From the NCBI RefSeq assembly GCF_006516955.1, contig NZ_VHLG01000018.1:1-64000 (forward strand): a stretch of 64,000 nucleotides of DNA. The letters are read 5' to 3'. The notes beneath the pieces were generated by a model. That model had not been told where the DNA came from, searched no databases, and saw only the letters and a program-made list of their open reading frames with translations. The stretch is from Martelella alba. Lineage in GTDB: Bacteria > Pseudomonadota > Alphaproteobacteria > Rhizobiales > Rhizobiaceae. This document shows positions 18,480 to 26,314 of this stretch, piece by piece (the first letter of the stretch is position 1; the number at the start of each line of letters is the position of its first letter). The translations under genes were made by a program, and so were the position numbers.

Positions 18480-18935
18480 TTTTCGAAACGACAGAGCTCA
18501 ACGCATGATGACGCTTCTCAGCCATTTGCCGCGCAGCCCTGCGGTGCACCGCAGCCTCACCAGTAGGCATAGGCTGCACCTCGATTGTGTTGAAGACGAG
18601 TGTTGTCGATCAATTGCCAACCACGCTCCTGCAAAACGGACCGGCCAACGGCCACTGGCCGGTCCCCCGCGAAAGCCGTTGAAAGGTTGGGCGTCGCATA
18701 GAAAACCCGCAGGAGGTTGATCAGGGCGCCCGGCCCACACGTTCAGCACGTCATCGCAGTAGCGAAGGCCGAACAGGTGAATGCCGTGCGACGGCACCAG
18801 CCGGTCGACACCCGGCAGGAAATCGATCATGAAACCTTCAGGATCATGCGGATGCCGCACGGGCCTGACACGACGCGCCATGACCTCTTGCCATGCCGCA
18901 AGCGGCGATATCCCAAGCGATCAATGGCTGATGCC
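18480..18935 (-). pseudogene. tniA-like transposase C-terminal remnant
   Basis: A minus-strand frame between about 18690 and 18935 encodes SLGISPLAAWQ, then a stretch ending in FMIDFLPGVDRLVPSHGIHL and continuing FGLRYCDDVLNVWAGR. This matches the C-terminal beta-barrel region of Mu/Tn552/TniA-type DDE transposases. The sequence then shifts frame; the expected YDPRDLS-like segment appears as LRVFYATPNLSTAF in another frame. The catalytic DDE domain is absent. The remnant is too short and broken to be active. Confidence 0.75.
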
Positions 18936-19265
18936 CGTGCGTTCATCGCATGCCAGGAAGGCGCATGCACATCCTGCAAAAGACAAAGCCCGCGAACGTC
19001 TTTATGCAGCTAATTGATGCTGGGCTTCTGACGCGCTTTGTAAACGTTCCGGACGCTTCAGCAATCACGGTCTCCCGTGCAATCGCCTTGCTCCAGGCGG
19101 CGTCATGGCGCAATCATTGTGGATCATTAGAACCATGACAGCCGCGCTGCAAACGTCATCTGCCCGAAGATTACGAAAATTCCGCTGACTCGGTTAGAAT
19201 CCGCTCATGAAACGCAAATTCGATTCGCATCAAATCAGTGAGTTGCCGTCCGCCAACGAAACGAA
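18936..19265. other. Degraded DNA upstream of the recombinase
   Basis: About 330 bases with no convincing gene. The left part may be further decayed transposase sequence. The right part precedes the recombinase gene; its ATG has no strong Shine-Dalgarno sequence and no obvious promoter was identified. Confidence 0.35.
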
Positions 19266-20354
19266 ATGACTATGACAAAATCGCAGCAAGACACCCCGGA
19301 AGAACAGACTTTCATGCCCGTCGAGGAGGACGAGAAAGCAGCCATTCTCTCGGCAGGCAACACAGCCCCTCTCACTGCACATATGGAGGATCTGGTTGAG
19401 ACGGCACGGGCCTATGTAAAAGCCTCACGAGCGGAAAATACGCGACAGGCCTATGATGCCGATTGGAAGCACTATGGCGCGTGGTGCCGAAAAACGGGCG
19501 TAGATCCACTGCCGCCAGATCCGCAAACGATCGGACTATATATCAGTGCGCTTGCAAGCGGGGATGCAAGACGTAAGTCCCCTGCCCTTTCCGTTGCGAC
19601 GATCGAACGACGCCTGTCCGGCCTTAGCTGGCATTTTTCTCAGCGCGGCCTGCCACTGGATCGCGCTGATCGTCACATCGCCACTGTTCTTGCCGGGATC
19701 CGCCGTAGCCATGCTCGCCCGCCAAAGGGCAAAGAAGCACTGATGGGGGGCGATATCATAGCCATGTGTGGCACGCTCAGCCGGGATTTGCGCGGCCTGC
19801 GCGATCGGGCCATTCTACTCATCGGCTTCGCTGGCGGCCTCAGACGTTCTGAAATTGTTGCTCTGGATGTTGCGCGTGAAGAAGACAGCAAGGGTTGGAT
19901 CGAAATCGTGCCGGAGACTGGCGTTCTCCTGACCTTGCGAGGTAAGACGGGCTGGCGCGAGGTGGAGATCGGGCGTGGTTCGACAGAGGCCTCCTGCCCG
20001 CTCCGGGCTCTCGAAGCATGGATTAATTACGGAAAGATCGCACGGGGGCCACTTTTCCGGCCGATCCTCAAGGATGGCAGAACCGTGGATGTTGAGCGCC
20101 TGTCGGATCGTCATGTCGCGCGCTTGGTCAAAGCGACGGCTCTTGCTGCCGGTATTCGCTCTGATTTGCCGGAGACTGAACGGGCAAAACTCTTCTCAGG
20201 TCATTCTCTGCGTGCGGGACTGGCTTCCTCAGCTGAAGTAGAGGAACGTTATGTGCAGAAGCAACTCGGCCACGCCTCTGCCGAAATGACCCGCAAATAT
20301 CAGCGTCGCCGCGATCGATTCCGTGTTAATCTCACCAAAGCTGCTGGCCTGTAG
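19266..20354 (+). CDS. Tyrosine recombinase, XerC/D or integrase type
   Basis: A 362-residue site-specific recombinase. The N-terminal core-binding domain (residues about 40-150) includes SRAENTRQAYDADWKHYGAWC. The catalytic domain has all the expected residues: Arg193 in GLRRSE, Lys227, His313-x-x-Arg316 in HSLRAG, His336 in QLGHAS and Tyr345 in TRKYQRR. It cuts and rejoins DNA through the tyrosine. Its place next to repC, facing it, fits a resolvase for plasmid multimers, but it could equally be an integrase left by the neighbouring broken element. No attachment site was recognised. Confidence 0.9.
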   Translation: MTMTKSQQDTPEEQTFMPVEEDEKAAILSAGNTAPLTAHMEDLVETARAYVKASRAENTRQAYDADWKHYGAWCRKTGVDPLPPDPQTIGLYISALASGDARRKSPALSVATIERRLSGLSWHFSQRGLPLDRADRHIATVLAGIRRSHARPPKGKEALMGGDIIAMCGTLSRDLRGLRDRAILLIGFAGGLRRSEIVALDVAREEDSKGWIEIVPETGVLLTLRGKTGWREVEIGRGSTEASCPLRALEAWINYGKIARGPLFRPILKDGRTVDVERLSDRHVARLVKATALAAGIRSDLPETERAKLFSGHSLRAGLASSAEVEERYVQKQLGHASAEMTRKYQRRRDRFRVNLTKAAGL

Positions 20355-20440
20355 GCGCCTGGTCCTCTTCTGGCAGGATCAGCTAGATTGGAACCTTGGC
20401 CATAGCCTTCCGAAACGGGAATTGATCTGCGTTGATAAAA

Positions 20441-20460
20441 TCCTTGGCAGCTGCCAAGGA
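20441..20460. promoter_or_regulatory. parS: parS-like palindrome downstream of repC
   Basis: A perfect 20-bp palindrome with core CTTGGCAGCTGCCAAG, nine bases beyond the repC stop codon. The core equals the reported repABC parS consensus GTT-N4-GC-N4-AAC with only the outer G and C exchanged. The same 18 central bases occur again behind repB, which strongly supports RepB binding. Confidence 0.8.
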
Positions 20461-20469
20461 TGAGCAGGA

Positions 20470-21765
20470 TCAAAGTTGAGCCGATCGGCGCAGTGCAGCT
20501 GAAATGAACATCCCCGGATGTGCGTTTTTCGCTGCGGGCGAAACCGGCGCGGTTGATATCGATTCGTGCCTTTGCCTGTTTCGCAAGGCATGGATCATTG
20601 GCTGAGTTGAAAATTTGCCGTCTTTCGCTTTCGCTGTCAAAGACCGGAGATAAGCACCAGGGCAGCTAATCCGTTCAGCATGTTGCAGAATGGCTGCAAG
20701 TGTGATGGCTGCCGGGATCAATCCCATAGCGAAACAGGCTTCGTGCCAGGCATTGCTGTTGATGGCAAGAACGGTCCGTGCTTTTTCGGCAGCACGGACA
20801 AAGTCGCGCCATCCACGGATTTCACCATTTTGCTCATATTGAATGAGATCTGGACAAGCCTTCAGCACTATGGAGAGCGGTGGCGTTGTCTTTGCTGAGT
20901 TTGTGTCAGCGGCGTTGACTTTGGCGGCATGGTGCTTGGGGCCGGATGAAATGTCCTTCGTTTCAGATTCAATTGGATTATCTGTATCTGAATTCTGTAT
21001 GTGCCGACCATTCTGAAGGTCATTGGCGTCCACATCTGTCGATTCAGCGAGTGTTTCCAATGCATCGTTGATCGCCGCTCGTAGGTCAAGCAGGGCGGTG
21101 AGCGCGGCGTTGATGGCTTCGAATGTGGGTGAGCGCGGCACCCCGTCAATGATGTTGCGATAGCGGATCTGAAAGTCCGGCCAGTTGCCGTCATGATCCT
21201 CTGCGAGGCCAAGCTCGACAAGCTTGACAATGTCGCGGCGTAGCAGAGTCAGCTGTTCGCGGGCTGATTTGAAGGCCTGCCGTTCGATCTCCAGGCGTGC
21301 AGCCATCATCTCGAACTCCTCGGCCCTGGCAACCAAAGGGGATAGATCGAAACCATAGGCTTGTGTGATGGCACCATTGCGGGTCTTGCGGGCATAGCGC
21401 TTGCCGTTGGGACTATCGCGACGGAGAACAAGACCACAGCGGACAAGGATGGCGAGATGCCGCCGGAGCGTGGTTTCCGGCATGCCGTTGGCCCGTGCAC
21501 ACAGTTGTTCATTCGACGGCCAGACGATCAGGCTGTCATCGTTGGACAGGACATTGTGTGGATGAAACGTCAACAGGGCATTGAGGATCGCCAGTGCACG
21601 GTCACTTGCTCCGATCGGCTTTCGGATGGCTCGAATTGTGTGAAAGATCTTCCACTTGTCTGTCACCTTGCCAGCCGGCATATCGCGAACGCGCTTTTGT
21701 TCTGCCAATTGGCCAAGTGTCATCGGTCGCCGCCCAAAAGGCGTCGCTATCATTCCCGCATCCAT
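20470..21765 (-). CDS. repC: Plasmid replication initiator RepC
   Basis: A 431-residue RepC, the initiator that binds the origin of repABC replicons. The N-terminal winged-helix part is typical: PFGRRPMTLGQLAEQ, then ALLTFHPHNVLSNDDSLIVWPSNEQLCARA and MPETTLRRHLAILVRCGLV. The C-terminal domain carries the usual NAWHEACFAMG segment. I placed the start at 21765, where GAAAGGTG lies upstream of ATGGATGCG; an in-frame TTG at 21780 overlaps that ribosome site. It is separated from repB by about 200 bases that hold the ctRNA locus and a parS-like site. In related plasmids the origin lies inside repC. Confidence 0.95.
   Translation of the reverse strand: MDAGMIATPFGRRPMTLGQLAEQKRVRDMPAGKVTDKWKIFHTIRAIRKPIGASDRALAILNALLTFHPHNVLSNDDSLIVWPSNEQLCARANGMPETTLRRHLAILVRCGLVLRRDSPNGKRYARKTRNGAITQAYGFDLSPLVARAEEFEMMAARLEIERQAFKSAREQLTLLRRDIVKLVELGLAEDHDGNWPDFQIRYRNIIDGVPRSPTFEAINAALTALLDLRAAINDALETLAESTDVDANDLQNGRHIQNSDTDNPIESETKDISSGPKHHAAKVNAADTNSAKTTPPLSIVLKACPDLIQYEQNGEIRGWRDFVRAAEKARTVLAINSNAWHEACFAMGLIPAAITLAAILQHAERISCPGAYLRSLTAKAKDGKFSTQPMIHALRNRQRHESISTAPVSPAAKNAHPGMFISAALRRSAQL
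20940..21005. other. Possible oriV, AT-rich part of repC
   Basis: In studied repABC plasmids the replication origin lies inside repC, usually in a locally AT-rich stretch in the central part of the gene. Here the richest such stretch is at about 20950-21000, in the linker between the two RepC domains. No iterons are visible; placement is inference. Confidence 0.35.
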
Positions 21766-21854
21766 GATTTCACCTTTCAAAAAGGCAAAAGAAACCGTCC
21801 TGAAACGAAAGAATTCGCTTCAGCCACTTGACTGATGGAGCCGGAAATGCGAGG

Positions 21855-21915
21855 CAAGAGGTGCTAACTGATACCTAGGCTTCCGGGCGCATGTCGCTTG
21901 GGGGCCTTTTCTTTT
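21855..21915 (+). ncRNA. Counter-transcribed RNA (incA type) of repABC
   Basis: The repB-repC gap encodes, on the strand opposite to repC, an apparent intrinsic terminator: AGGCTTCC (21877-21884) pairs with GGGGGCCT (21900-21907) using two G-U pairs, followed by TTTCTTTT. In repABC plasmids a short RNA of about 50-60 bases transcribed this way represses repC and sets incompatibility. The 5' end is an estimate. A TTGACT lies at 21828-21833, but I see no good -10 box at the right distance. Confidence 0.6.
21877..21915 (+). terminator. Intrinsic terminator of the ctRNA
   Basis: An 8-bp stem (two G-U pairs) with a 15-base loop, followed by TTTCTTTT. On the opposite strand the same bases lie in the repC leader, where alternative folding would hide or expose the repC ribosome site. 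Confidence 0.65.
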
Positions 21916-21946
21916 GCGCAGCTTTCCTTTCGTTCTGTTTCAATTT

Positions 21947-21968
21947 AACCTTGGCAGCTGCCAAGGTT
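21947..21968. promoter_or_regulatory. parS: parS-like palindrome between repB and repC
   Basis: A perfect 22-bp palindrome with core CTTGGCAGCTGCCAAG, ending three bases before the repB stop codon position. It shares its central 18 bases with the copy behind repC at 20441-20460. RepB, the ParB-like protein, is the expected ligand. Confidence 0.8.
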
Positions 21969-21971
21969 CGC

Positions 21972-22985
21972 TTAGTTCCGCCCGGCGAGATAACGCTCGA
22001 CGAGTGCGGGTAGTTCATCTTCAAGAAAGGTCTTGAAAGCGTCGGCCTGATCATCAGCCAGAGAAATCTTGATGTCGCTCCGACCAAACGCAACTTTGCC
22101 GATCTCCTGTCCTTTTGCTGTGACAAGCGGTATCGCCTTGGGTTTGCCTGCCTTTTCCTTCTTCGGTTGTGCAGCGCGGAGCGCCAGAGCGAAACGCTGG
22201 TCGGACGTTGAAGTCTCGGCGTCTGCCAGAACCTTGTCGATCCGGTCAAAAGCGTCCCTGTTCTCGGCGCAAAGCCGTCCCAGTTCGACCCAGCGTCCCC
22301 TGCCCGCTTTCGGCGCGCGGCCGATCTTTTGAACTGTGCTGACAGGAATAGATTTCAGTACGGCGCGATAACGAGCAAGCTCGCCGTCATCGACGGAAAG
22401 TGCCGAACGGATATCACGGGCCTTGATCTCGGCACGCTCCATGATGTCGGCGAAGAGTGCCTTCTCAATCCAGGTGAGATCCTGCCGGGCAGAGTTTTCA
22501 ATACCCTGCGCCAGCAGCAACTCGCGATCGTCAAAATCGACGATCTGCGCCTTAACCTTGCGCCCCAGTTCTCGTGCAGCCCGCCAGCGCCTGTGACCAT
22601 AAACGATCTCGTAGCGTCCCTCGACCCCGGCTTTGCGGCGCAGCTGGATTGGTACGACCTGCCCTTCGGTTTCGATCTGCTGGCGAAAGGCAGCAAAACC
22701 CGCTGCGTCATCGTCTGGCAATCGATCAGGATAGGGCGAAGGATCGATCAAATCGGGGTCGATCTCGGCGGCGCCACCTTGTTCAACAAGCGCCCGCAGC
22801 CGGTCGCGTTCCTCGCGCAGTTCCGTCAGTGAACGATGTGTGGCTTCGACGATACCAGCACCTACCCGTGTTTTCGGGCGTTCCGCATTGGCTTTCGTTT
22901 CAGCTTCACTGTCAGGGGAGGGCGGGGCGGCTGGCGCATAAGAAGCAAAATTCGCCAGAATGGATTTTCTGGGTTTCTTGGTCAT
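21972..22985 (-). CDS. repB: Plasmid partition protein RepB (ParB-like)
   Basis: A 337-residue ParB-family protein that binds parS and works with RepA in segregation. The N-terminal ParB/Srx nucleotide-binding domain shows QVVPIQLRRK and the hallmark GHRRWRAAREL (residues about 130-140). Next come the helix-turn-helix region (ENSARQDLTWIEKALFA onward) and a RepB-specific C-terminal part. The N-terminal KKPRKSILANFA matches the ParA-interaction tail of RepB proteins. Its start codon overlaps the repA stop as ATGA, so the two are translationally coupled. Confidence 0.95.
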   Translation of the reverse strand: MTKKPRKSILANFASYAPAAPPSPDSEAETKANAERPKTRVGAGIVEATHRSLTELREERDRLRALVEQGGAAEIDPDLIDPSPYPDRLPDDDAAGFAAFRQQIETEGQVVPIQLRRKAGVEGRYEIVYGHRRWRAARELGRKVKAQIVDFDDRELLLAQGIENSARQDLTWIEKALFADIMERAEIKARDIRSALSVDDGELARYRAVLKSIPVSTVQKIGRAPKAGRGRWVELGRLCAENRDAFDRIDKVLADAETSTSDQRFALALRAAQPKKEKAGKPKAIPLVTAKGQEIGKVAFGRSDIKISLADDQADAFKTFLEDELPALVERYLAGRN

Positions 22986-24193
22986 TCGCGGCCCCAGTTC
23001 TGGTTGAGCAGCTGAACAATCTGGGCGTTGACGGCATCAATCGCTTCCCGTGCGCGTTTGACCGTTGCGGCACCAATCTGACCGGACTCGATCTCGTAAA
23101 GGGTGCGCTTGGCGAGGCCTGCTGTCTCGATTGCCCGGCTATCCACAGCCGTCGGCAGCAAAACGTCGGCACCAAACAGATTGCGCAGCATGGCGACGAC
23201 CTGAACCTGGGTCTGGTCATTCGGATCATGACGCGTGATCAGATATTTTAGAAAATCCTGTTGCATATCGGCGCCAGCATCGCGGATGACCGAGATCAGG
23301 TCACCCATCATCAATAGAAACTGGCTCATCGACATGACGTCGAGCATGGCGGGATGGACGGTGATCACAAGTCCTGTTGCGGCATAGATGGCGCCCAGCG
23401 TGAGAAAACCGAGGGAAGGGGGGGTATCCAGCAGGACGACATCATAGTCATCTTCAACCTCGGCAATGGCGAGGCGGAGATGCTCAAAGAACATGCCCTT
23501 GTCGCTGCTGATGCCGGAGGCCAGCGCGCGTGGCGTCTCGTGCTCATACTCCATTAATTCAATATTGCCGGGAATGAGATCGATGCCGGGAAAATAGGTA
23601 TGACGAATGATCTCGCCGATTGGCCGGCGATCCTCATCATAGCGAAGTGCGCCGAAAATCGTCTCATTCTCCCCCACATCCATCTCCGGCTGAGCGCCGA
23701 ACATGGCCGAGAGCGAGGCTTGAGGATCAAGGTCGATCGCCAGAACGCGAAAACCCTGCAGGGCAAGGTAATGGGCAAGATGGGCGGTCGTGGTTGTCTT
23801 GGCGCTGCCGCCTTTGAAATTGGCGATCGCAAGGATCTGCACGGGATCGTCGGGGCCTCTGCGCGGCAGAAATCTTAAGGCATCGCCAGGCCGCTGCTGG
23901 GCAAACAGGGTGCGCAGCTCATTGATCTGTTGCAGCGTGTAGACACGATGATTGTTTTCAAGACGGTCCGGGATCGGTCCCTTGCCCTCAATCGACATTG
24001 TTCGCAAAGTCGATTCGGGTATGGTTGTCAGCGTCGAAACTTCATGCGTCAGAAAGGGCCGGAGGCTCTTTTGAGCGTCCGGGGGATACATCTGTTCACG
24101 CCGAGCCTGCAGTTCATAGGATAACTGCTCGGCATGGCGGACAATCTTGTCCGCTGGCAAAGTGGCGGCTTGTGGGTCGTGCCCGTCACTCAC
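22982..24193 (-). CDS. repA: Plasmid partition ATPase RepA (ParA-like)
   Basis: A ParA-type Walker ATPase that drives plasmid segregation and represses the repABC operon. It has an N-terminal helix-turn-helix region (SYELQARREQMYPPDAQK to ESTLRTM), the deviant Walker A NFKGGSAKTTT, and a Walker B with VVLLDTPPSLGF. I prefer the GTG at 24193 as start: AGGAG lies 6 bases upstream and the resulting 403 residues match the family. An ATG at 24256 would add 21 residues but has no ribosome site. The gene heads the repA-repB-repC operon. Confidence 0.94.
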   Translation of the reverse strand: MSDGHDPQAATLPADKIVRHAEQLSYELQARREQMYPPDAQKSLRPFLTHEVSTLTTIPESTLRTMSIEGKGPIPDRLENNHRVYTLQQINELRTLFAQQRPGDALRFLPRRGPDDPVQILAIANFKGGSAKTTTTAHLAHYLALQGFRVLAIDLDPQASLSAMFGAQPEMDVGENETIFGALRYDEDRRPIGEIIRHTYFPGIDLIPGNIELMEYEHETPRALASGISSDKGMFFEHLRLAIAEVEDDYDVVLLDTPPSLGFLTLGAIYAATGLVITVHPAMLDVMSMSQFLLMMGDLISVIRDAGADMQQDFLKYLITRHDPNDQTQVQVVAMLRNLFGADVLLPTAVDSRAIETAGLAKRTLYEIESGQIGAATVKRAREAIDAVNAQIVQLLNQNWGRE

Positions 24194-24470
24194 GGCTCGC
24201 TCCTGCTCTGACGGCCAAAGGGCCATAAATTGCTTTCGTGCCGTCAAAAAAGACATGAAATGCGAGTCGGGTCCAGTTCTTTTTAGTTAACGAAGTCTTA
24301 ACGCCATGTCCCGCGAAACCTTTCCCCATCGCCGCTGATGACGCGAAGACCAGTTTCTGACCTCATTGCAATCAAACCAGGGCTGCCAGACCCGCGCTGC
24401 TCGCCGAAGGCCGGGGGAGGGGCGCCCGCCTCAGGGAACGATGATATTGCTCGGCCTGTACTGGATGGTA
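24194..24470. promoter_or_regulatory. repABC promoter region
   Basis: The region upstream of repA holds an inverted repeat GTTAA-N7-TTAAC at 24286-24302, a possible RepA/RepB operator. It resembles parS (GTT-N10-AAC) but has one extra base, so it is not a proper parS. No gene is seen here; exact promoter boxes were not identified. Confidence 0.4.
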
Positions 24471-25157
24471 TCAGTGACTGTCACTTGTCTGTTCTTCTTG
24501 TAGTATCAAAGGGTTGGACGCTAGCAGGATATCGGTGGTTCGCTGCAGGTGGTCACGCAGCGCCAGGCAGGCGCGTTCGCCATCGCGCGCAAGCGCATGC
24601 GTGACGATTGTCTGATGCTCGGCGTTGATATCGCGTCTGACGCCTTCGATCGGCAGGGTCATCCGCCGGTAGCGCTCCGCTTGGGTATAAAGTTCGCCGC
24701 GCAACTGAAGCCACCAACGGCTGTCGCAGCAAGACAGGAGCTGATCATGAAAGGCATCATGCAGGCGGCACCACTCCTTCCGGTCCATCATGTTGGCATC
24801 AAGCCATACCGTGCGTGACAGCCGCCGCCAGAGACTTATCAGCCGGTCTTCCCATTCCTGCGTGCCAAGGGCGATCGAGCGTCTGAGACAGCGTGTCTCG
24901 ATCTCGATCCTGACCTCTGTCAGGTCAATAAGGTCGCCGGCGGAAACAGGTGCGGCAATGAAGCCGCGTTGAGGCTGGCAGACAACCAGGCGGTCAGATG
25001 TCAACCGCGATAATGCTTCACGTATCGCGCCGGCGCTGACCCCATAATGCTCCGCCAGATGAATGATCGCCAATTTGCCGCCCGGCGGATAGACACTGTC
25101 GAGCAGGGCTTGCCGCAGTGCTTCATAAACCTTTGCTGTTCTGCTCGCCGCTGCCAC
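24471..25157 (-). CDS. GntR-family regulator, FadR/FCD type
   Basis: A 228-residue regulator with an N-terminal winged helix (KVYEALRQALLDSVYPPGGKL then HYGVSAGAIREALSRL) and an all-helical FCD ligand domain. In the FCD domain, EVRIEIE, the HDAFHDQLLS helix and EHQTIVTHAL are the positions that usually supply metal-binding Asp and His residues. It sits 103 bases downstream of the aldolase gene on the same strand and probably controls it. No operator was recognised in the short gap. Confidence 0.9.
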   Translation of the reverse strand: MAAASRTAKVYEALRQALLDSVYPPGGKLAIIHLAEHYGVSAGAIREALSRLTSDRLVVCQPQRGFIAAPVSAGDLIDLTEVRIEIETRCLRRSIALGTQEWEDRLISLWRRLSRTVWLDANMMDRKEWCRLHDAFHDQLLSCCDSRWWLQLRGELYTQAERYRRMTLPIEGVRRDINAEHQTIVTHALARDGERACLALRDHLQRTTDILLASNPLILQEEQTSDSH

Positions 25158-25260
25158 ATTCTCACTCCTGATGAAGGCCGGTTGTTGCCCGATTACACGA
25201 TGCTTGGGCGATCTTGCTTGTGAGATAAAGCGTCGTCGCGGGCGGGGGGAGCGTCAGGCA

Positions 25261-26061
25261 TCAGCCATAGCTGCTTGCTGAAGGTGCTGCCGTGCCGTCC
25301 TTGAATTCGGCTGCCAGTGATGCACTGGCATTCGCCAGAATGCCGACATCTGTGCCCACGGCCACGAAGGTGCAGCCCATGTCTCGATATTGTTTTGCCA
25401 ATGTCCGGTTTCCGGTGAGAATGCCGGCTGCCTTGCCATTTGCGAGGATCCGGGCAATGCCATGTTCAATGGCTTTGAGGACTTCCGGTGCCTCGGGCTG
25501 GCCGAGATGGCCCATATCGGCGGCGAGATCGGAAGGACCGATAAAGACACCATCGACACCTTCGGTGGCGGCAATGGCATCAATGGCTTCAAGGCCGGCA
25601 CGGCTTTCGACCTGCAGCAACAGGCAGATCTCGTCATTGGCTGTTGCAAGATAGTCAGGAATGCGGTCGAAGGCCGAGGCGCGGGCAAGTGCTGCGCCGA
25701 CGCCACGCATGCCCTGAGGGGGATAACGCATCGCCCGCGCCATGGCGGCGGCATGTTGTGCTGTTTCCACCATCGGCACCAAAATGGTCTGGGCACCGAT
25801 ATCGAGAACCTGCTTGATCATCCAGGCCTCGCCGATCGGTACGCGCACCACCGGGTGGGTCGGGGAGGCGGCAAGCGCCTGAACCTGGGCGGACAGCAGC
25901 GGCAGGTCGTTGGGGGCATGTTCCCCGTCAATCAGCAGCCAGTCGAAACCGGAGCCGCCGAGGATCTCTGTCGTATAGGCACTGGCAAGCGCTGCCCAAA
26001 GGCCGATCTGCGGCCTGCGGTCGTTCAGGGCCTGTTTGAAGGTGTTTTTCGGTGCGGGCAT
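25261..26061 (-). CDS. HpcH/HpaI-family class II aldolase
   Basis: A 266-residue aldolase of the 4-hydroxy-2-oxo-heptanedioate / 2-keto-3-deoxy-aldarate type. These are divalent-metal enzymes that split 2-oxo-4-hydroxy acids into pyruvate and an aldehyde. The motifs WLLIDGEHAPND, LVPMVETAEH-like (LVPMVETAQHA), RYPPQGMRGVG, LLLQVESRAGLEAID and VFIGPSDLAADMG are all typical. AGGAG lies 9 bases before the ATG at 26061. Window holds a second member at 52589-53380. It lies 250 bases downstream of trpS, far enough that separate transcription is possible. The substrate is unknown. Confidence 0.9.
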   Translation of the reverse strand: MPAPKNTFKQALNDRRPQIGLWAALASAYTTEILGGSGFDWLLIDGEHAPNDLPLLSAQVQALAASPTHPVVRVPIGEAWMIKQVLDIGAQTILVPMVETAQHAAAMARAMRYPPQGMRGVGAALARASAFDRIPDYLATANDEICLLLQVESRAGLEAIDAIAATEGVDGVFIGPSDLAADMGHLGQPEAPEVLKAIEHGIARILANGKAAGILTGNRTLAKQYRDMGCTFVAVGTDVGILANASASLAAEFKDGTAAPSASSYG

Positions 26062-26314
26062 GTCTTCTGGCTCCTCATATTTTTCCGCCCGCTGGCAGGC
26101 GGCGGAAATCCCCTTTGGCTCAATGGACCCGGCGGGCGCCCCGCAGGCCTTGCTGCGAGATGCGCCCTTGCACCATTTTGGCAACGCCGGTGCGGTTCGG
26201 ATCAAGGCGGAGAAGTTCTAGCACAGGGGGCAGGATCAGCAAGGATGCGAGCGTTGCTGCGGCGTCCGGAAAAGCCGCCTGCCGTGTCTTTGGCCAGCGT
26301 AAGCGTGTGCAGCG

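Noticed and set aside
24286-24302. A third parS upstream of repA
   Set aside because: GTT and AAC are 11 bases apart rather than 10 and the central GC is missing; listed only as a possible operator.
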